Counted from the first letter of the stretch, positions 1 through 10,465 are shown. The stretch: 64,000 bases of DNA from Vibrio diabolicus (GCA_001048675.1 CCKK01000001.1:1-64000); one strand, 5' to 3'. Notes: generated by a model from the sequence alone, not told the origin. Numbers and translations: made by a program.

Positions 1-63
1 AATGAAAGAACGTTGAATGTGTAAGAGCGAGAATTAAGAAATAGCTTTCCGAATTAAAGAATT

Positions 64-182
64 TGCTTGGCGACCATAGCGTTTTGGACCCACCTGACTT
101 CCATGCCGAACTCAGAAGTGAAACGAAATAGCGCCGATGGTAGTGTGGGGCTTCCCCATGTGAGAGTAGGACATCGCCAGGC
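64..182 (+). rRNA. rrf: 5S ribosomal RNA
   Basis: A typical gammaproteobacterial 5S rRNA, about 119 nt. It opens with TGCTTGGCGACCATAGCG and closes with the complementary GTAGGACATCGCCAGGC, which pair to form helix I. The internal CCGAACTCAGAAGTGAAAC block is the conserved loop B/C region. It is the last gene of an rRNA operon whose 16S and 23S lie left of the window. A rho-independent terminator follows directly. Exact ends are judged by eye from the helix. Confidence 0.93.
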
Positions 183-192
183 TTTAAATTTG

Positions 193-224
193 AAAAAGCC
201 CGCTCGAAAGAGTGGGCTTTTTTA
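193..224 (+). terminator. rRNA operon terminator
   Basis: AAAAAGCCCGCTC, a GAAA tetraloop, GAGTGGGCTTTTTT: a GC-rich stem with one G-T pair and a T-tract, ending the rRNA operon right after 5S. Confidence 0.85.
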
Positions 225-276
225 CGTTTCTGGGCTCTGAAAATTACCTAAGCACTCAGAACTCAAACATCTATTG

Positions 277-1168
277 TTAAAGTGTAATGTATTTACTCTC
301 CGCTACTTTCCAAAAAGCCTTCACTAATGGATTCTCTAACTGATTTTTGGTACAGCAGACACCAAGTTCAAACGGCTTAATTGGTAACACTTTTAAGCGA
401 TTTATCTTCTCCCTCACCGGGCTATTGTTGATCACGACATCAGGTGCGATACCCACACCGCATCCCAGTGCAACCATACTTACGATGGCTTCATGCCCTG
501 ACGTTTGCGCGTAGATTTTCGGCTTTATTTTCATTTGTTTGAGCCAAGCATTGGCTCTATCTCTTGCTGTCCCTGCTTCTGGGAGAATGAATGGAATGAC
601 TGACCAGTTTGGTCTTTCTTTTTGTTAGCTCCTCCGCAAATGAACTCACGCCGACAGGAGCGATGACCGAAAGTGGTATTTCACTGATCGTTTCAAATGC
701 GATTTTGCTTGGCATCTGCTCAGATTTGGCTGAGATGGCAATATCGGCTTCATCTGCTAGAATTTTGTCGATTGCTTGAGCCGGGTCGCCGGTTGATAGC
801 TTAAATTCGATAAAAGGATGCTGCAGACGAAAATCAGAGATTAACTCTGGCAGGTGGCTGTAGCTTGCAGTAACCGAACAAAAGAGACGGATTTCTCCTT
901 TCAACTCGTCCTCTGCTCCTTTTAGGTGACTTTGGTACTGCTGCCATTCGCCAAGAATTTTTAAGGCGACAGGAACCAGTTTTTTGCCTTGGCTCGTTAA
1001 ATCAACGCTGCGATTGTCCCGCAAAAATAATTGTTGGCTAGTTTCTTCCTCTAGCTTTTGTACTTGTCTGCTCAAGGCTGAAGGACTCACATGCATCGCT
1101 GCTGCGGTCTTAGCGAAACTTTTACTCTCACACAGATGAATAAAAAGTTGCAGGCTTTTGATATTCAT
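277..1168 (-). pseudogene. ilvY: IlvY, LysR-type activator of ilvC (frameshifted)
   Basis: LysR-family regulator divergent from ilvC. In enterobacteria IlvY activates ilvC in response to acetolactate or acetohydroxybutyrate. The N-terminal part (from ATG at 1168) has the winged HTH (SLQLFIHLCESKSFAKTAAA followed by SPSALSRQVQKLEEE). The C-terminal part (277-534 plus upstream codons) has the effector-domain end (SGHEAIVSMVALGCGVGIAP). The two halves are in different frames. The shift maps to an A5 run of the coding strand (T5 at 619-623). With A4 the frame reads through as EELTKERPNWSVIPFILPEAG, giving a protein of about 297 residues, the normal LysR size. The upstream in-frame ATG at 1201 is less likely because it would sit on the probable operator. 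The break is either a real inactivation or a one-base sequencing error. Confidence 0.85.
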
Positions 1169-1186
1169 TAAATCTTCATTTCCATG

Positions 1187-1201
1187 TTGCACAAATTGCA
1201 A
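1187..1201. promoter_or_regulatory. candidate IlvY operator between ilvY and ilvC
   Basis: Dyad TTGCA-N5-TGCAA in the 143-bp gap between the ilvY and ilvC starts, just upstream of the chosen ilvY ATG. TTGCA/TGCAA half sites suit the LysR T-N11-A pattern, and IlvY is known to bind between these two genes in E. coli. The assignment to IlvY is inferred from position. Confidence 0.45.
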
Positions 1202-1311
1202 TAACTAATTGTGAATATATCACTTTAAGCAATTTAATGTCTGTTTTAGTATGAAGTTATTCGGTAAGGCAATTACCGACCTCAATGGAAGAATCTCAAA
1301 GGAGCACCAAG

Positions 1312-2796
1312 ATGGCTAATTATTTCAATACCTTAAACTTGCGCGAGCAGTTGGACCAATTAGGTCGTTGTCGCTTTATGGACCGTAGTGAATTTGCTTC
1401 AGAAGCGGATTACTTAAAAGGCAAGAAAGTGGTTATCGTAGGTTGTGGTGCTCAAGGTCTTAACCAAGGTCTGAATATGCGTGACTCTGGTCTAGACGTT
1501 GCTTACGCGCTTCGCCAAGCAGCAATTGATGAGCAACGCCAGTCATTCAAAAACGCAAAAGACAACGGTTTTGAGGTAGGTAGCTACGAAACGCTAATTC
1601 CACAAGCTGACTTAGTAGTAAACCTTACTCCTGATAAGCAGCACACAAACGTTGTTGAGACGATAATGCCGCTAATGAAAGAAGGCGCAGCGCTAGGTTA
1701 CTCACACGGCTTCAACGTTGTTGAAGAGGGCATGCAAATCCGTAAAGACCTAACAGTAGTAATGGTTGCACCTAAGTGCCCGGGCACGGAAGTTCGTGAA
1801 GAGTACAAGCGTGGTTTCGGTGTTCCAACTCTTATCGCTGTTCACCCAGAGAACGACCCAAAAGGTGAAGGTTGGGATATCGCGAAAGCTTGGGCTGCAG
1901 CAACAGGTGGTCACCGTGCAGGCTGTTTAGAGTCTTCTTTTGTTGCTGAGGTGAAATCTGACCTAATGGGTGAGCAAACTATCCTTTGTGGCATGCTACA
2001 GGCTGGCTCTATCGTATGTTACGAGAAGATGATTGCTGATGGTATCGATCCTGGCTACGCAGGTAAGCTTCTTCAATACGGTTGGGAAACCATCACTGAA
2101 GCACTGAAGTTTGGTGGTATCACTCACATGATGGATCGCCTAACTAACCCTGCAAAAGTGAAAGCATTTGAGCTTTCTGAAGAGCTAAAAGAGCTGATGC
2201 GTCCGCTATACAACAAGCACATGGATGACATTATCACAGGTCACTTCTCTAGCACTATGATGGCTGACTGGGCAAGCGACGATGCGAACCTACTAGGCTG
2301 GCGTGCAGAAACGGGTGAAACTGCTTTCGAAAACTACCCAGAAACTGACGTAGAAATCTCTGAGCAAGAGTACTTCGATAACGGTATCCTGATGGTTGCT
2401 ATGGTTCGTGCGGGTGTTGAGCTAGCATTCGAAGCAATGACGGCATCTGGCATCATCGATGAGTCTGCTTACTACGAGTCTCTACACGAGCTGCCACTTA
2501 TCGCAAACACTATCGCACGTAAGCGTTTATACGAGATGAACGTGGTTATCTCTGATACGGCTGAATATGGTAACTACCTATTTGCTAATGTAGCAACGCC
2601 GCTACTGCGTGAAAAATTCATGCCTTCTGTTAGTACAGACGTCATTGGTAAAGGTCTAGGTGAAACGTCTAACCAAGTGGATAACGCGACTCTTATCGCT
2701 GTGAATGAAACAATCCGCAACCACCCTGTAGAATACATCGGTGAAGAACTACGTGGTTATATGACAGATATGAAGCGCATCGCGGTTGGTGGCTAA
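1312..2796 (+). CDS. ilvC: Ketol-acid reductoisomerase
   Basis: NADP-dependent reductoisomerase of isoleucine/valine synthesis, converting acetolactate to dihydroxyisovalerate and acetohydroxybutyrate to its homologue. At 494 residues it is the long class II form of gammaproteobacteria, with a duplicated C-terminal knotted domain. The Rossmann motif is visible near residues 40-50 ([17 protein letters not shown]), followed by the catalytic region with [16 protein letters not shown] and later [17 protein letters not shown]. The ATG at 1312 is preferred over the in-frame ATG at 1285 because AAGGAG lies about 8 nt before it and [14 protein letters not shown] is the family N-terminus. It is monocistronic with a terminator after it, and expected to be induced through IlvY, whose own gene is split here. 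Confidence 0.97.
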   Translation: MANYFNTLNLREQLDQLGRCRFMDRSEFASEADYLKGKKVVIVGCGAQGLNQGLNMRDSGLDVAYALRQAAIDEQRQSFKNAKDNGFEVGSYETLIPQADLVVNLTPDKQHTNVVETIMPLMKEGAALGYSHGFNVVEEGMQIRKDLTVVMVAPKCPGTEVREEYKRGFGVPTLIAVHPENDPKGEGWDIAKAWAAATGGHRAGCLESSFVAEVKSDLMGEQTILCGMLQAGSIVCYEKMIADGIDPGYAGKLLQYGWETITEALKFGGITHMMDRLTNPAKVKAFELSEELKELMRPLYNKHMDDIITGHFSSTMMADWASDDANLLGWRAETGETAFENYPETDVEISEQEYFDNGILMVAMVRAGVELAFEAMTASGIIDESAYYESLHELPLIANTIARKRLYEMNVVISDTAEYGNYLFANVATPLLREKFMPSVSTDVIGKGLGETSNQVDNATLIAVNETIRNHPVEYIGEELRGYMTDMKRIAVGG

Positions 2797-2885
2797 TTTT
2801 CTTTGCTGCACAAAGCGGAGAAAATATTAAATGAACTCCAGGCAGACTGGAGTGGTAAATACAAAATAAAACACAACATCTAATC

Positions 2886-2919
2886 AAAAGGCTTGGTCGC
2901 CGTTGACCAAGCCTTTTTG
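2886..2919 (+). terminator. ilvC terminator
   Basis: AAAAGGCTTGGTC, loop GCCGTT, GACCAAGCCTTTTT: a long perfect stem flanked by A- and T-tracts, about 90 nt after the ilvC stop. Confidence 0.85.
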
Positions 2920-2950
2920 TTTTTAGCCGATTTATCTGCGCGCCGATAAG

Positions 2951-2978
2951 AAAAACGCTCCTTTGTGAGGAGCGTTTT
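2951..2978 (-). terminator. ubiK terminator
   Basis: AAAACGCTCCT, loop TTGTG, AGGAGCGTTTT just downstream of the minus-strand ubiK stop. The flanking A and T tracts could let it work in both directions. Confidence 0.75.
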
Positions 2979-2983
2979 AACAC

Positions 2984-3235
2984 TTATTTTTCTGCAAGCT
3001 TCTCTTCAAGCTCCGCCAATTTCTGTTCCATTTCTGTCAGTTTTTGACGCGTGCGCAGTAAAACTTGAGTTTGAACATCAAACTCTTCACGACTTACAAC
3101 ATCTAGCTTGTTTAGTTGGCCTTGGATTACTTGACGAACTTTCTGATCAACATCAGAGCCCAACTCTTTTACAGGTTGAGGCATTGAGTCGTGAATCTGT
3201 TTAGCAATTTGCTCTAATTTCTTTGGGTCAAACAT
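2984..3235 (-). CDS. ubiK: Ubiquinone biosynthesis accessory factor UbiK (YqiC family)
   Basis: A small 83-residue protein of the BMFP/YqiC family. In E. coli and Salmonella UbiK binds UbiJ and is needed for efficient aerobic ubiquinone synthesis. The N-terminus has the family pattern ([19 protein letters not shown]), followed by a conserved [30 protein letters not shown] block. A C-terminal coiled coil (about residues 55-83, heptads of L with E and K) ends in [10 protein letters not shown], the trimerisation region. It is a single gene with a terminator on its 3' side. The family match is strong along the full length. Confidence 0.9.
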   Translation of the reverse strand: MFDPKKLEQIAKQIHDSMPQPVKELGSDVDQKVRQVIQGQLNKLDVVSREEFDVQTQVLLRTRQKLTEMEQKLAELEEKLAEK

Positions 3236-3324
3236 AGTGGCTAAAACTCCTTTTGATTTGTCCTCATTTTAAGTAAATGATACGTGAAAGTCGCCATTTA
3301 GATGGCAAAAAAGAGAGCGGCAAT

Positions 3325-3352
3325 AAAAAAGGTCACCGAAGTGACCTTTTTG
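3325..3352 (-). terminator. RND operon terminator
   Basis: AAAAAAGGTCAC, loop CGAA, GTGACCTTTTTG immediately 3' of the efflux pump gene on the minus strand, with T-tracts usable on either strand. Confidence 0.8.
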
Positions 3353-3366
3353 AATGCCTTAAAAGC

Positions 3367-6300
3367 TTATCTGTTATCCGCTAATTCACGGTGGGCTGCT
3401 TTCGCTTCATCAACTCGTGCCAACTTCTCCAAGTCTTTGTCTTCAACAAATACTGGCAGTGGTTTGTGTTTTTCTGCTAGGTAGCTGTAAATCACAGGTA
3501 GTACGAATAGTGTGAACAATGTACCAATTGCTAGACCAGCAACGATGACGATACCGATACTGAAACGTTGCGCGGCACCTGCACCTGTTGCGTACATCAG
3601 CGGGATCAGACCTGCGATCATTGCTGCGGTTGTCATTAGGATAGGGCGAAGACGCACTTTCGCAGCCTCCATCACCGCATCAATACGAGACAGTTTATTA
3701 TGTAACTGCTCTTCTTTGGCTACTTCACAGATCAAGATACCGTGCTTGGTGATCAGGCCGACCAGCGTGATCAAACCAACCTGCGAGTAAATGTTCATTG
3801 AGGCCGTACCCCACGCCAACGCGATCAAGGCACCACATATTGCTAGCGGTACAGATACCATGATGACAATAGGGTCGCGGAGTGATTCAAATTGAATCGC
3901 CAGAACGAGGAAGATGATCGCAAGTGCAAGACCAAAGGTTGCATACAAGGCACTACCTTCCGTTACAAACTGACGAGATTCGCCCATGTAATCGTGGTTA
4001 TAGCCTGCAGGCAGTTTGGTTTGTGCGATGTCTTCAAACCAGTTAATTGCATCACCCATAGCAACGTTAGGCGATGGCACCGCACCTACCGTCGCGGAGT
4101 TTAACTGGTTGAAGTGTGGCAAAGAGCGAGGCTCTGCTATCACATCAATCGTAATCAAGCTGCTTAGTGGGACGGCTTTACCATCAACAGAACGCACATA
4201 GTAGTTCTTCATCGACTCTGGGTTTAGACGCCATTTACGTTCAACTTGAGGAATCACTTCATATGAGCGGCCGTTAAGGTCGATACGGTTAACGTAACCA
4301 TCAGCCATCATGGTGCTGAGAGTGATACCAATATCTTGCATGGTCACACCGTAGGCACCCGCTTTGTCTTTATCGATCTTAATCTTCATGGTTGCTGAAT
4401 CGTAGTTCAGGTCTAGATCGGAATAGACAAACATTGGACTACTTGCAACATCGGTCAGGATATCGCTAGCGATAGTAAACAAGCTTTCGAAGCTATTTGG
4501 TGTCGTAATTACAAACTGGACAGGTAGGCCTGAGCCCGCACCAGGCAGTTCTGGCATTTGGAACGCAGTGACAGACATACCTGGGACACTTGAAACTAGG
4601 CCTCCCACACGTTTTGTGATTTCAGATTGACTTGCTTCTCGTTCACTCCATGGCTTCAATGTTGCTAGACCAAACGCTTGGTTTGAGTTCGGCACACCGT
4701 TAAATACCTGAGCGTATTCTACTTCTGGCTGATCAGAGAGAATCTTATTCACGTCATCCATGGTGTTTTGGATGTAGTCCAAGTTCGCGTTTGATGGTGC
4801 GGTACCCATCAGAACAACTACACCTTTATCTTCGGATGGCGCCAGCTCACTAGGAATAAACTTAAACAGAATCGGTAAGCTCGCAAATACAATTATCGCA
4901 AATGCAATTACAACAGGACGGTGAGCCATGACTGCTGTAAGCATTTTCTCATAGCGATTGGTCATGCCATCAAGGATATGATGAACTTTTTGCTCAAACT
5001 TGCTCGGCTTTTCGTTCGCCTTCAGCATCTTTGAACACATCATAGGTGATAGCGTTAAAGCGATGATACCGGACACAAATACCGAACCTGCTAGCGTTAA
5101 AGCGAACTCTTTGAACAACGAGCCCGTAATACCGCCCATCAACGCGATTGGTGCGTATACCGCACCTAGCGTTAATGTCATCGCAATAACTGGCACAGCA
5201 ATTTCGCGCGTACCAATGATTGCTGCACGGAATGGTGACTCGCCTTCTTTGATATGACGGTCCACGTTTTCTAGCACCACGATCGCGTCATCCACCACCA
5301 GGCCGATGGCAAGTACCATCGCTAGTAGTGTCATTAAGTTCCAAGAGAAGCCCATTGCCTGCATAACCATCGCCACACCAATCAAAGAGAGTGGAATAGT
5401 GACGATAGGAATGATGACCGCACGGAACGAACCTAGGAACAGTGTGATCACTACAAGTACGATAATTGCCGCTTCAAGAATCGTTTTCACTACTTCGTGA
5501 ATTGACTCGTTGATCGCAATGGTAGAGTCGTACATCACGTTCATTTTGATGTTACTTGGTAAGTTGCGCTCAAGTTGAGGTAATAATTCAAGCACATCAG
5601 CAGCGATGTTGATTGGGTTGGCACTTGGCGCGGCGTTGATTGCAGCAACCACTGCTTCTTGGCCGTTTGCACTCGCACGGTAAACGTCGTGACTCTTCTC
5701 AAGTGTTACCTTCGCGATATCACCTAAGCGAATAACGTCCCCTTCACCCGTTTTTACGACCAACGCTTCAAGCTCAGCGACGTTTGATACCTGAGTATCC
5801 GCGCTGCCGTTATAAAGCACGAACTCACCCGTCGCTTGACCCGTCGCAGATTGGTAGTTGTTGGCGTTAAGAACGCTCATCACATCCGTTGCAGTCAGCT
5901 TTAATGCGCCCATTTTTGCTGGATCTAGCCATACGCGCAGCGCGTATTTCATACCACCGTAAAGGTCGACTTTTGATACACCATTTACAGTGAATAGCTG
6001 TGGGTTGATTACACGCTCAAGGTAGTCGGTGATCTGGCTGGAAGACAACTCGTCACTGGTAAAACCAATATACAATACCGCGGTAGTTGAACCAGTCGAC
6101 ATCGTTACAGTCGGGTCTTCAGCTTCTTTTGGAAGCTGGGAACGTACCGAGTTGGTTTTCGCTAAGATGTCAGCCAATGCCGCGTTCGGGTCGGTATTCA
6201 ACTTCATGTTGACGGTAATGGTTGATTTACCTAACACCGATTGCGAGGTCATATAATCAATATTATCGGCTTGCGCCACCGCTTGCTCCAAGGGCTGAGT

Positions 6301-6489
6301 AATAAAGCCCTGGATCAAGTTGGCACTTGCACCGTAGTAACTGGTGGTCACGGTGACCACTGTATTCGTCATTTCAGGGTATTCACGAACTTGCATTTTG
6401 AACACGGCTTGCAAACCAAGCAATGCAATCAAAAAACTGATCGATACCGCTAAAACTGGACGTTTTATAAAAACATCTGTAAAGCGCAT
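3367..6489 (-). CDS. RND efflux pump, inner-membrane transporter (HAE1-like)
   Basis: A full-length (1040 residues) resistance-nodulation-division proton antiporter, the inner-membrane part of a tripartite multidrug pump. TM1 starts at once (FIKRPVLAVSISFLIALLGL). The porter domain follows, then TM2-6 from about residue 335, including motif A (GLVVDDAIVVLENVDRH near 400), whose two Asp residues carry the proton relay. The second half repeats the fold, with GLITKHGILICEVAKEE in TM10. It lies 12 bp downstream of its fusion protein gene and needs an outer-membrane channel (TolC type) that is not encoded here. It is probably repressed by the TetR gene upstream. Substrates cannot be read from sequence. 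The dipeptide VVDD-to-TKHG pattern resembles Vibrio VexH/VmeD-like pumps, but I do not assign a symbol. Confidence 0.93.
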   Translation of the reverse strand: MRFTDVFIKRPVLAVSISFLIALLGLQAVFKMQVREYPEMTNTVVTVTTSYYGASANLIQGFITQPLEQAVAQADNIDYMTSQSVLGKSTITVNMKLNTDPNAALADILAKTNSVRSQLPKEAEDPTVTMSTGSTTAVLYIGFTSDELSSSQITDYLERVINPQLFTVNGVSKVDLYGGMKYALRVWLDPAKMGALKLTATDVMSVLNANNYQSATGQATGEFVLYNGSADTQVSNVAELEALVVKTGEGDVIRLGDIAKVTLEKSHDVYRASANGQEAVVAAINAAPSANPINIAADVLELLPQLERNLPSNIKMNVMYDSTIAINESIHEVVKTILEAAIIVLVVITLFLGSFRAVIIPIVTIPLSLIGVAMVMQAMGFSWNLMTLLAMVLAIGLVVDDAIVVLENVDRHIKEGESPFRAAIIGTREIAVPVIAMTLTLGAVYAPIALMGGITGSLFKEFALTLAGSVFVSGIIALTLSPMMCSKMLKANEKPSKFEQKVHHILDGMTNRYEKMLTAVMAHRPVVIAFAIIVFASLPILFKFIPSELAPSEDKGVVVLMGTAPSNANLDYIQNTMDDVNKILSDQPEVEYAQVFNGVPNSNQAFGLATLKPWSEREASQSEITKRVGGLVSSVPGMSVTAFQMPELPGAGSGLPVQFVITTPNSFESLFTIASDILTDVASSPMFVYSDLDLNYDSATMKIKIDKDKAGAYGVTMQDIGITLSTMMADGYVNRIDLNGRSYEVIPQVERKWRLNPESMKNYYVRSVDGKAVPLSSLITIDVIAEPRSLPHFNQLNSATVGAVPSPNVAMGDAINWFEDIAQTKLPAGYNHDYMGESRQFVTEGSALYATFGLALAIIFLVLAIQFESLRDPIVIMVSVPLAICGALIALAWGTASMNIYSQVGLITLVGLITKHGILICEVAKEEQLHNKLSRIDAVMEAAKVRLRPILMTTAAMIAGLIPLMYATGAGAAQRFSIGIVIVAGLAIGTLFTLFVLPVIYSYLAEKHKPLPVFVEDKDLEKLARVDEAKAAHRELADNR

Positions 6490-6501
6490 GATGCCTCCAA
6501 C

Positions 6502-7608
6502 TTAAAGCATTGGTGTTTCAGCAGGTGGGGTAGTTGCATCGCTTTCAACAATGCTTACTTTTGCGTGGTTACTTAAACGGACTTGACCCGATGTCACCAC
6601 TACATCACCTGGCTTCACGCCTTCTAGAATGTGTGCGATATCTTTAGAGCGTTCGCCAACTTTTACCACATGCTGCTTAACGCGTTTCTCGCCATCTTCT
6701 TCCGTTACGATGTAAACATTGTCGCCGTATAGCGTAAACGTGATCGCAGTTTGAGGCAGAGTGACCTGATTTTCTAATTTAGGCAGAATGATGTTTGCAC
6801 GTGCGAACATACCACTACGCAGTTTGCCATCACTGTTAGGGATATCTGCTTGAACCTGAATCAAGCCACTTTGTACGTTAACCGCAGGCTCAATTGCAGA
6901 AATTGAACCTTTGAAAGGCTGATCTGGGTAGGCATCCACGAAGATATCCACTTCTTGGTCGATATTGATACGTGAAATATCGGTTTGCGGCACGGTAAAG
7001 CGTAAGCGCATCACGCTGGTGTCTTCCAGGCGAACAATATCGGTACCCGCTTGTAGGTACTGACCTAGATACACGTTACGAATACCTACTACACCATCAA
7101 ATGGCGCTTTGATCTCGCGTCGGTCGATGGTCGCTTTCAAGCTTTCAATGTCCGCTTTTAAGGAGAAGTAGTTCGCTTCTGCTTCGTCATACGCTTCTTT
7201 AGAAATAGAGCCTTTTTTAAATAGCCCTTGGTAGCGTTTGTATTTCGCTTCTGCTGCTGGCAACTTGGCTTGCGAGCTCTTTAAATTCGCTTTCTCAACG
7301 TCAGAGTCAAGCAGTACTAATGGCTGACCTGCTTTGACTTGAGTGCCGGAATCAAATGCGATTTTGTCGATAACACCACTGGTTTCGTTTGCGACCGTCA
7401 CACCTTGGTTTGGTTCGATAAAACCGATAGCCTCGATCACTGGTACCCAATCAACCGCTTGTACTTCCGTCACGGTTACTGGGAACTCAGGTTCAGGACG
7501 GTTTGCCATGTATTCAGCAATCTTTTGTTGCTTAAATAAGTTGAAACCTATCACGCTGCCGAACAATAGAACGGCGATAAGTAACATAAAGAAAGTCCAC
7601 TTTTTCAT
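6502..7608 (-). CDS. RND efflux periplasmic adaptor (membrane fusion protein)
   Basis: A 368-residue HlyD/AcrA-type adaptor joining the RND pump to an outer-membrane channel. It has an N-terminal membrane anchor (residues 5-25, FFMLLIAVLLFGSVIGFNLF) without a lipobox Cys. The lipoyl/barrel-sandwich halves follow (GVIDKIAFDSGTQVKAGQPLVLLDSD near 80-105 and IKAPFDGVVGIRNVYLGQYL near 165-185). An alpha-hairpin of about 60 residues lies between them, then beta-barrel and membrane-proximal domains. It is first in the two-gene pump operon, 18 bp downstream of the tetR stop, so the order is tetR, adaptor, pump, probably co-transcribed. Confidence 0.93.
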   Translation of the reverse strand: MKKWTFFMLLIAVLLFGSVIGFNLFKQQKIAEYMANRPEPEFPVTVTEVQAVDWVPVIEAIGFIEPNQGVTVANETSGVIDKIAFDSGTQVKAGQPLVLLDSDVEKANLKSSQAKLPAAEAKYKRYQGLFKKGSISKEAYDEAEANYFSLKADIESLKATIDRREIKAPFDGVVGIRNVYLGQYLQAGTDIVRLEDTSVMRLRFTVPQTDISRINIDQEVDIFVDAYPDQPFKGSISAIEPAVNVQSGLIQVQADIPNSDGKLRSGMFARANIILPKLENQVTLPQTAITFTLYGDNVYIVTEEDGEKRVKQHVVKVGERSKDIAHILEGVKPGDVVVTSGQVRLSNHAKVSIVESDATTPPAETPML

Positions 7609-7626
7609 TCTATTAAGAACTCCAAG

Positions 7627-8208
7627 TTAGTGTTTAATAATTGCATCCCAACTGGCTTCAATAGCAGCTTCTAATGCCGCCTTATCCAGTTGATAAAATC
7701 CCAAAGCGTGTTTCCTAGCAAGTGCAACACTTGCCTCAAAACTCAATCCAGAAAGCACTTCGTTATCGAGAGGCTTGAATACGCCCTCTTCTTTCCCCTG
7801 ATTAAAAAGAAGATCTACTTGGGCAAACATTTGTCTTTCAAGTTCCCGAGCTTTGCTACTATTTGAACAGGGTAGAGACTCATATTGAACTCGATTGCTG
7901 AGCGCATTTAAATTCGATCTCGCTAGATTCCAAATATTGAGCCACATGGTTCGATATCGCTGTTTTAAAGGCATCTCTTCACTCACGCCCAGTTGCACAG
8001 CCGTAGCGACGCGCTTTGCTACGTTAAGGCGTAACTCCTCCAAAAGATGTTCTTTATCTGAGAAATAACGATAAATCGTTCCTGCTGCGACACCTGCTTC
8101 ATTGGCGAGCTTTTGCATGGAAAGCCCTTGAAAGCCCGATTCAGCAATGAGTTGCTCTGCAGCGACTAAGATTTGTTCTCGCTTATCTACAGCAGGGTTA
8201 TCCTTCAT
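7627..8208 (-). CDS. TetR/AcrR-family repressor of the RND pump
   Basis: A 193-residue TetR-type regulator. The N-terminal HTH is clear (KREQILVAAEQLIAESGFQG, then QKLANEAGVAAGTIYRYFSDKEHLL, residues about 9-55). The rest is a variable helical ligand-binding domain. ATG 8208 is preferred over the in-frame start at 8241 because AGGA precedes it and because the 8241 start would put the operator inside the gene. The palindrome 15 bp upstream makes autorepression, and repression of the adaptor/pump genes behind it, the simple reading. The inducer is unknown. Confidence 0.88.
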   Translation of the reverse strand: MKDNPAVDKREQILVAAEQLIAESGFQGLSMQKLANEAGVAAGTIYRYFSDKEHLLEELRLNVAKRVATAVQLGVSEEMPLKQRYRTMWLNIWNLARSNLNALSNRVQYESLPCSNSSKARELERQMFAQVDLLFNQGKEEGVFKPLDNEVLSGLSFEASVALARKHALGFYQLDKAALEAAIEASWDAIIKH

Positions 8209-8222
8209 AATCCTACCACCAG

Positions 8223-8240
8223 TGAATGAACGTTCATTCA
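8223..8240. promoter_or_regulatory. TetR operator palindrome
   Basis: TGAATGAACGTTCATTCA is a perfect 18-bp palindrome with no spacer, placed 15 bp before the tetR start. It is of the TGAATGA...TCATTCA kind bound by AcrR-like repressors. Binding by the adjacent TetR protein is inferred from position and symmetry. Confidence 0.7.
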
Positions 8241-8376
8241 TTATAGCTCAAATACCCGCCTTTTATGCAACAGAATGTTGCGCTTGTTGGTATGAAAATT
8301 ACAAGAAATCAGCGTAGCTTTCACGAGGCCACCCCTTTATCATAGGCGCCACATTTATCACCCGCAGAGAATTTCT

Positions 8377-10392
8377 ATGAAGCTGAACCCTAGTCAAGAT
8401 GAAGCCGTGAAATACGTGTCTGGTCCATGCCTAGTGCTAGCTGGTGCTGGCTCGGGCAAAACTCGTGTTATTACCAATAAAATCGCTTATCTGGTTCAGC
8501 AATGTGGCTACAAAGCGCGTAATATTGCAGCGGTGACGTTTACCAACAAAGCGGCGCGTGAAATGAAAGAACGTGTCGGCCAAACGTTGGGGAAAGCCGA
8601 GTCTAAAGGTTTGATGGTATCAACGTTCCACACCTTGGGATTAAACATCATCAAACGCGAATACAAGCATTTAGGGTTGAAAGCGGGCTTTTCACTGTTT
8701 GATGACCAAGACCAACTGGCGCTACTCAAGGAACTTACCGAAAAGCAGCTTGATGGTGATAAAGATCTGCTACGTCAGCTTCTGAGTTGTATTTCCAATT
8801 GGAAAAACGACATGTTGACGCCAGAGCAAGCCAAAGCGCGTGCGCAAGGTGAGCAGCAACAATTGTTTGCGTTCTGCTTTGATATGTACCAAAAGCAAAT
8901 GAAAGCCTATAACGCGCTCGATTTTGATGACCTAATTTTGATGCCCGTCTTACTCTTGCGCAATCATGAAGACGTTCGTCAACGTTGGCAGAACCGTATC
9001 CGCTATCTATTGGTCGATGAGTACCAAGATACCAACACGAGTCAATATGAGTTGGTGAAATTAATCGTCGGTGAACGTGGGCGATTGACGGTCGTAGGAG
9101 ATGATGACCAGTCCATTTATTCATGGCGTGGTGCGAAACCTCAGAATCTAGTCTTGCTGGGTGAAGATTACCCGAATTTGCGATTGATTAAGTTGGAGCA
9201 AAACTACCGCTCAACGAGTCGAATCCTGCGTGCGGCCAACATTTTGATAGCCAACAACCCTCACGTCTATGAGAAGTCCTTATTTTCAGAAATTCCTGAC
9301 GGTGAAAAACTCAAAGTGTTGTTGGCTAAAAATGAAGAGCATGAGGCTGAGCGTGTCACGGGGGAGTTGATTGCACACAAATTCTTGAATCGAACCGACT
9401 ATCGTGATTACGCAATTTTGTACCGTGGTAACCACCAATCGCGCTTAATTGAAAAGTCTCTGATGCAAAACCGTGTGCCGTATAAAATTTCTGGCGGCAC
9501 CTCGTTTTTTGCACGAGCAGAAATTAAAGACATCATGGCGTATTTGCGTGTTTTGGTTAATCCAGATGACGACAATGCATTCTTACGTATTGTGAATACA
9601 CCACGACGTGAAATTGGCCCAGTAACGTTAGAAAAGCTAGGCAGTTATGCCAATATGCGTGGGAAGAGCCTGTTTGAGTCGAGTTTTGAAATGGGGCTCG
9701 AACAGCACTTAACGGGACGCGGCCTGGAAAATTTACGTCGTTTCACCCAATGGTTAGTGGCGATTGCTGACCAAGCTGAGCGTGGTGATACCGTCGAAGC
9801 GGTTCGCTCCTTGGTTCGCGATATCCATTACGAAGATTGGCTATACGAAACTTCAGCGAGCCCGAAAGCCGCTGAAATGCGAATGAAGAACGTTTCTGAT
9901 CTTTACTCGTGGATAGTGGCGGACCTAGAAGGTGACAACTACGATCAAGAAGAGAAAACGTTAAAAGAAGTCGTTCAACGTTTGACCTTGCGTGACATGA
10001 TGGAACGTGGCGAAGAAGATGAAGACAGCGATGCAGTACAACTGATGACGCTGCACGCATCAAAAGGCCTTGAGTTCCCATATGTATACTTAATTGGGTC
10101 TGAAGAAGGTATTTTACCGCACCAAACCAGTATTGATGAAGACAACGTCGAAGAAGAGCGTCGTCTGATGTATGTTGGCATTACCCGTGCGCAGCGTGAA
10201 CTGACTTTCACTATGTGCAAAGAGCGTCGACAGTTCGGCGAGTTGATCAAACCGACTCAAAGCCGCTTTTTGGATGAGCTGCCATTTGATGACGTTGAAT
10301 GGGAAGTGAATAAAAAGCCAGTATCAGCAGAAGAGCGTATGGCGAAAGGTCAGGCACACATTGCCAATATTCGAGCAATGTTTAAGAAGTAG
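8377..10392 (+). CDS. rep: ATP-dependent DNA helicase Rep
   Basis: A superfamily 1A 3'-5' helicase that helps forks past protein roadblocks and restarts replication. It is 671 residues, against 673 in E. coli. Motifs in order: Q motif LNPSQDEAV, Walker A GAGSGKTR (about residues 22-29), Ia [63 protein letters not shown] and [19 protein letters not shown]. It lacks the long C-terminal tail of UvrD, and the [11 protein letters not shown] and closing LDELP context fits Rep better than UvrD or PcrA. The gene stands alone, divergent from the tetR side and convergent with the cytochrome gene. Confidence 0.95.
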   Translation: MKLNPSQDEAVKYVSGPCLVLAGAGSGKTRVITNKIAYLVQQCGYKARNIAAVTFTNKAAREMKERVGQTLGKAESKGLMVSTFHTLGLNIIKREYKHLGLKAGFSLFDDQDQLALLKELTEKQLDGDKDLLRQLLSCISNWKNDMLTPEQAKARAQGEQQQLFAFCFDMYQKQMKAYNALDFDDLILMPVLLLRNHEDVRQRWQNRIRYLLVDEYQDTNTSQYELVKLIVGERGRLTVVGDDDQSIYSWRGAKPQNLVLLGEDYPNLRLIKLEQNYRSTSRILRAANILIANNPHVYEKSLFSEIPDGEKLKVLLAKNEEHEAERVTGELIAHKFLNRTDYRDYAILYRGNHQSRLIEKSLMQNRVPYKISGGTSFFARAEIKDIMAYLRVLVNPDDDNAFLRIVNTPRREIGPVTLEKLGSYANMRGKSLFESSFEMGLEQHLTGRGLENLRRFTQWLVAIADQAERGDTVEAVRSLVRDIHYEDWLYETSASPKAAEMRMKNVSDLYSWIVADLEGDNYDQEEKTLKEVVQRLTLRDMMERGEEDEDSDAVQLMTLHASKGLEFPYVYLIGSEEGILPHQTSIDEDNVEEERRLMYVGITRAQRELTFTMCKERRQFGELIKPTQSRFLDELPFDDVEWEVNKKPVSAEERMAKGQAHIANIRAMFKK

Positions 10393-10420
10393 AGTAACCT
10401 TGTGCTCACTGACTAAAAAC

Positions 10421-10451
10421 AAAAAGGCTTGCCAGTTGGCAAGCCTTTTTC
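10421..10451. terminator. bidirectional terminator between rep and cytochrome c5
   Basis: AAAAAGGCTTGCC, loop AGTT, GGCAAGCCTTTTT: a perfect stem with A/T tracts on both sides, between two converging genes. Confidence 0.85.
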
Positions 10452-10465
10452 GTTGATGTATTTAC

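Noticed and set aside
3512..6453. Several plus-strand frames opposite the RND pump gene
   Set aside because: They lie fully inside a well-supported gene on the other strand and show no family features.
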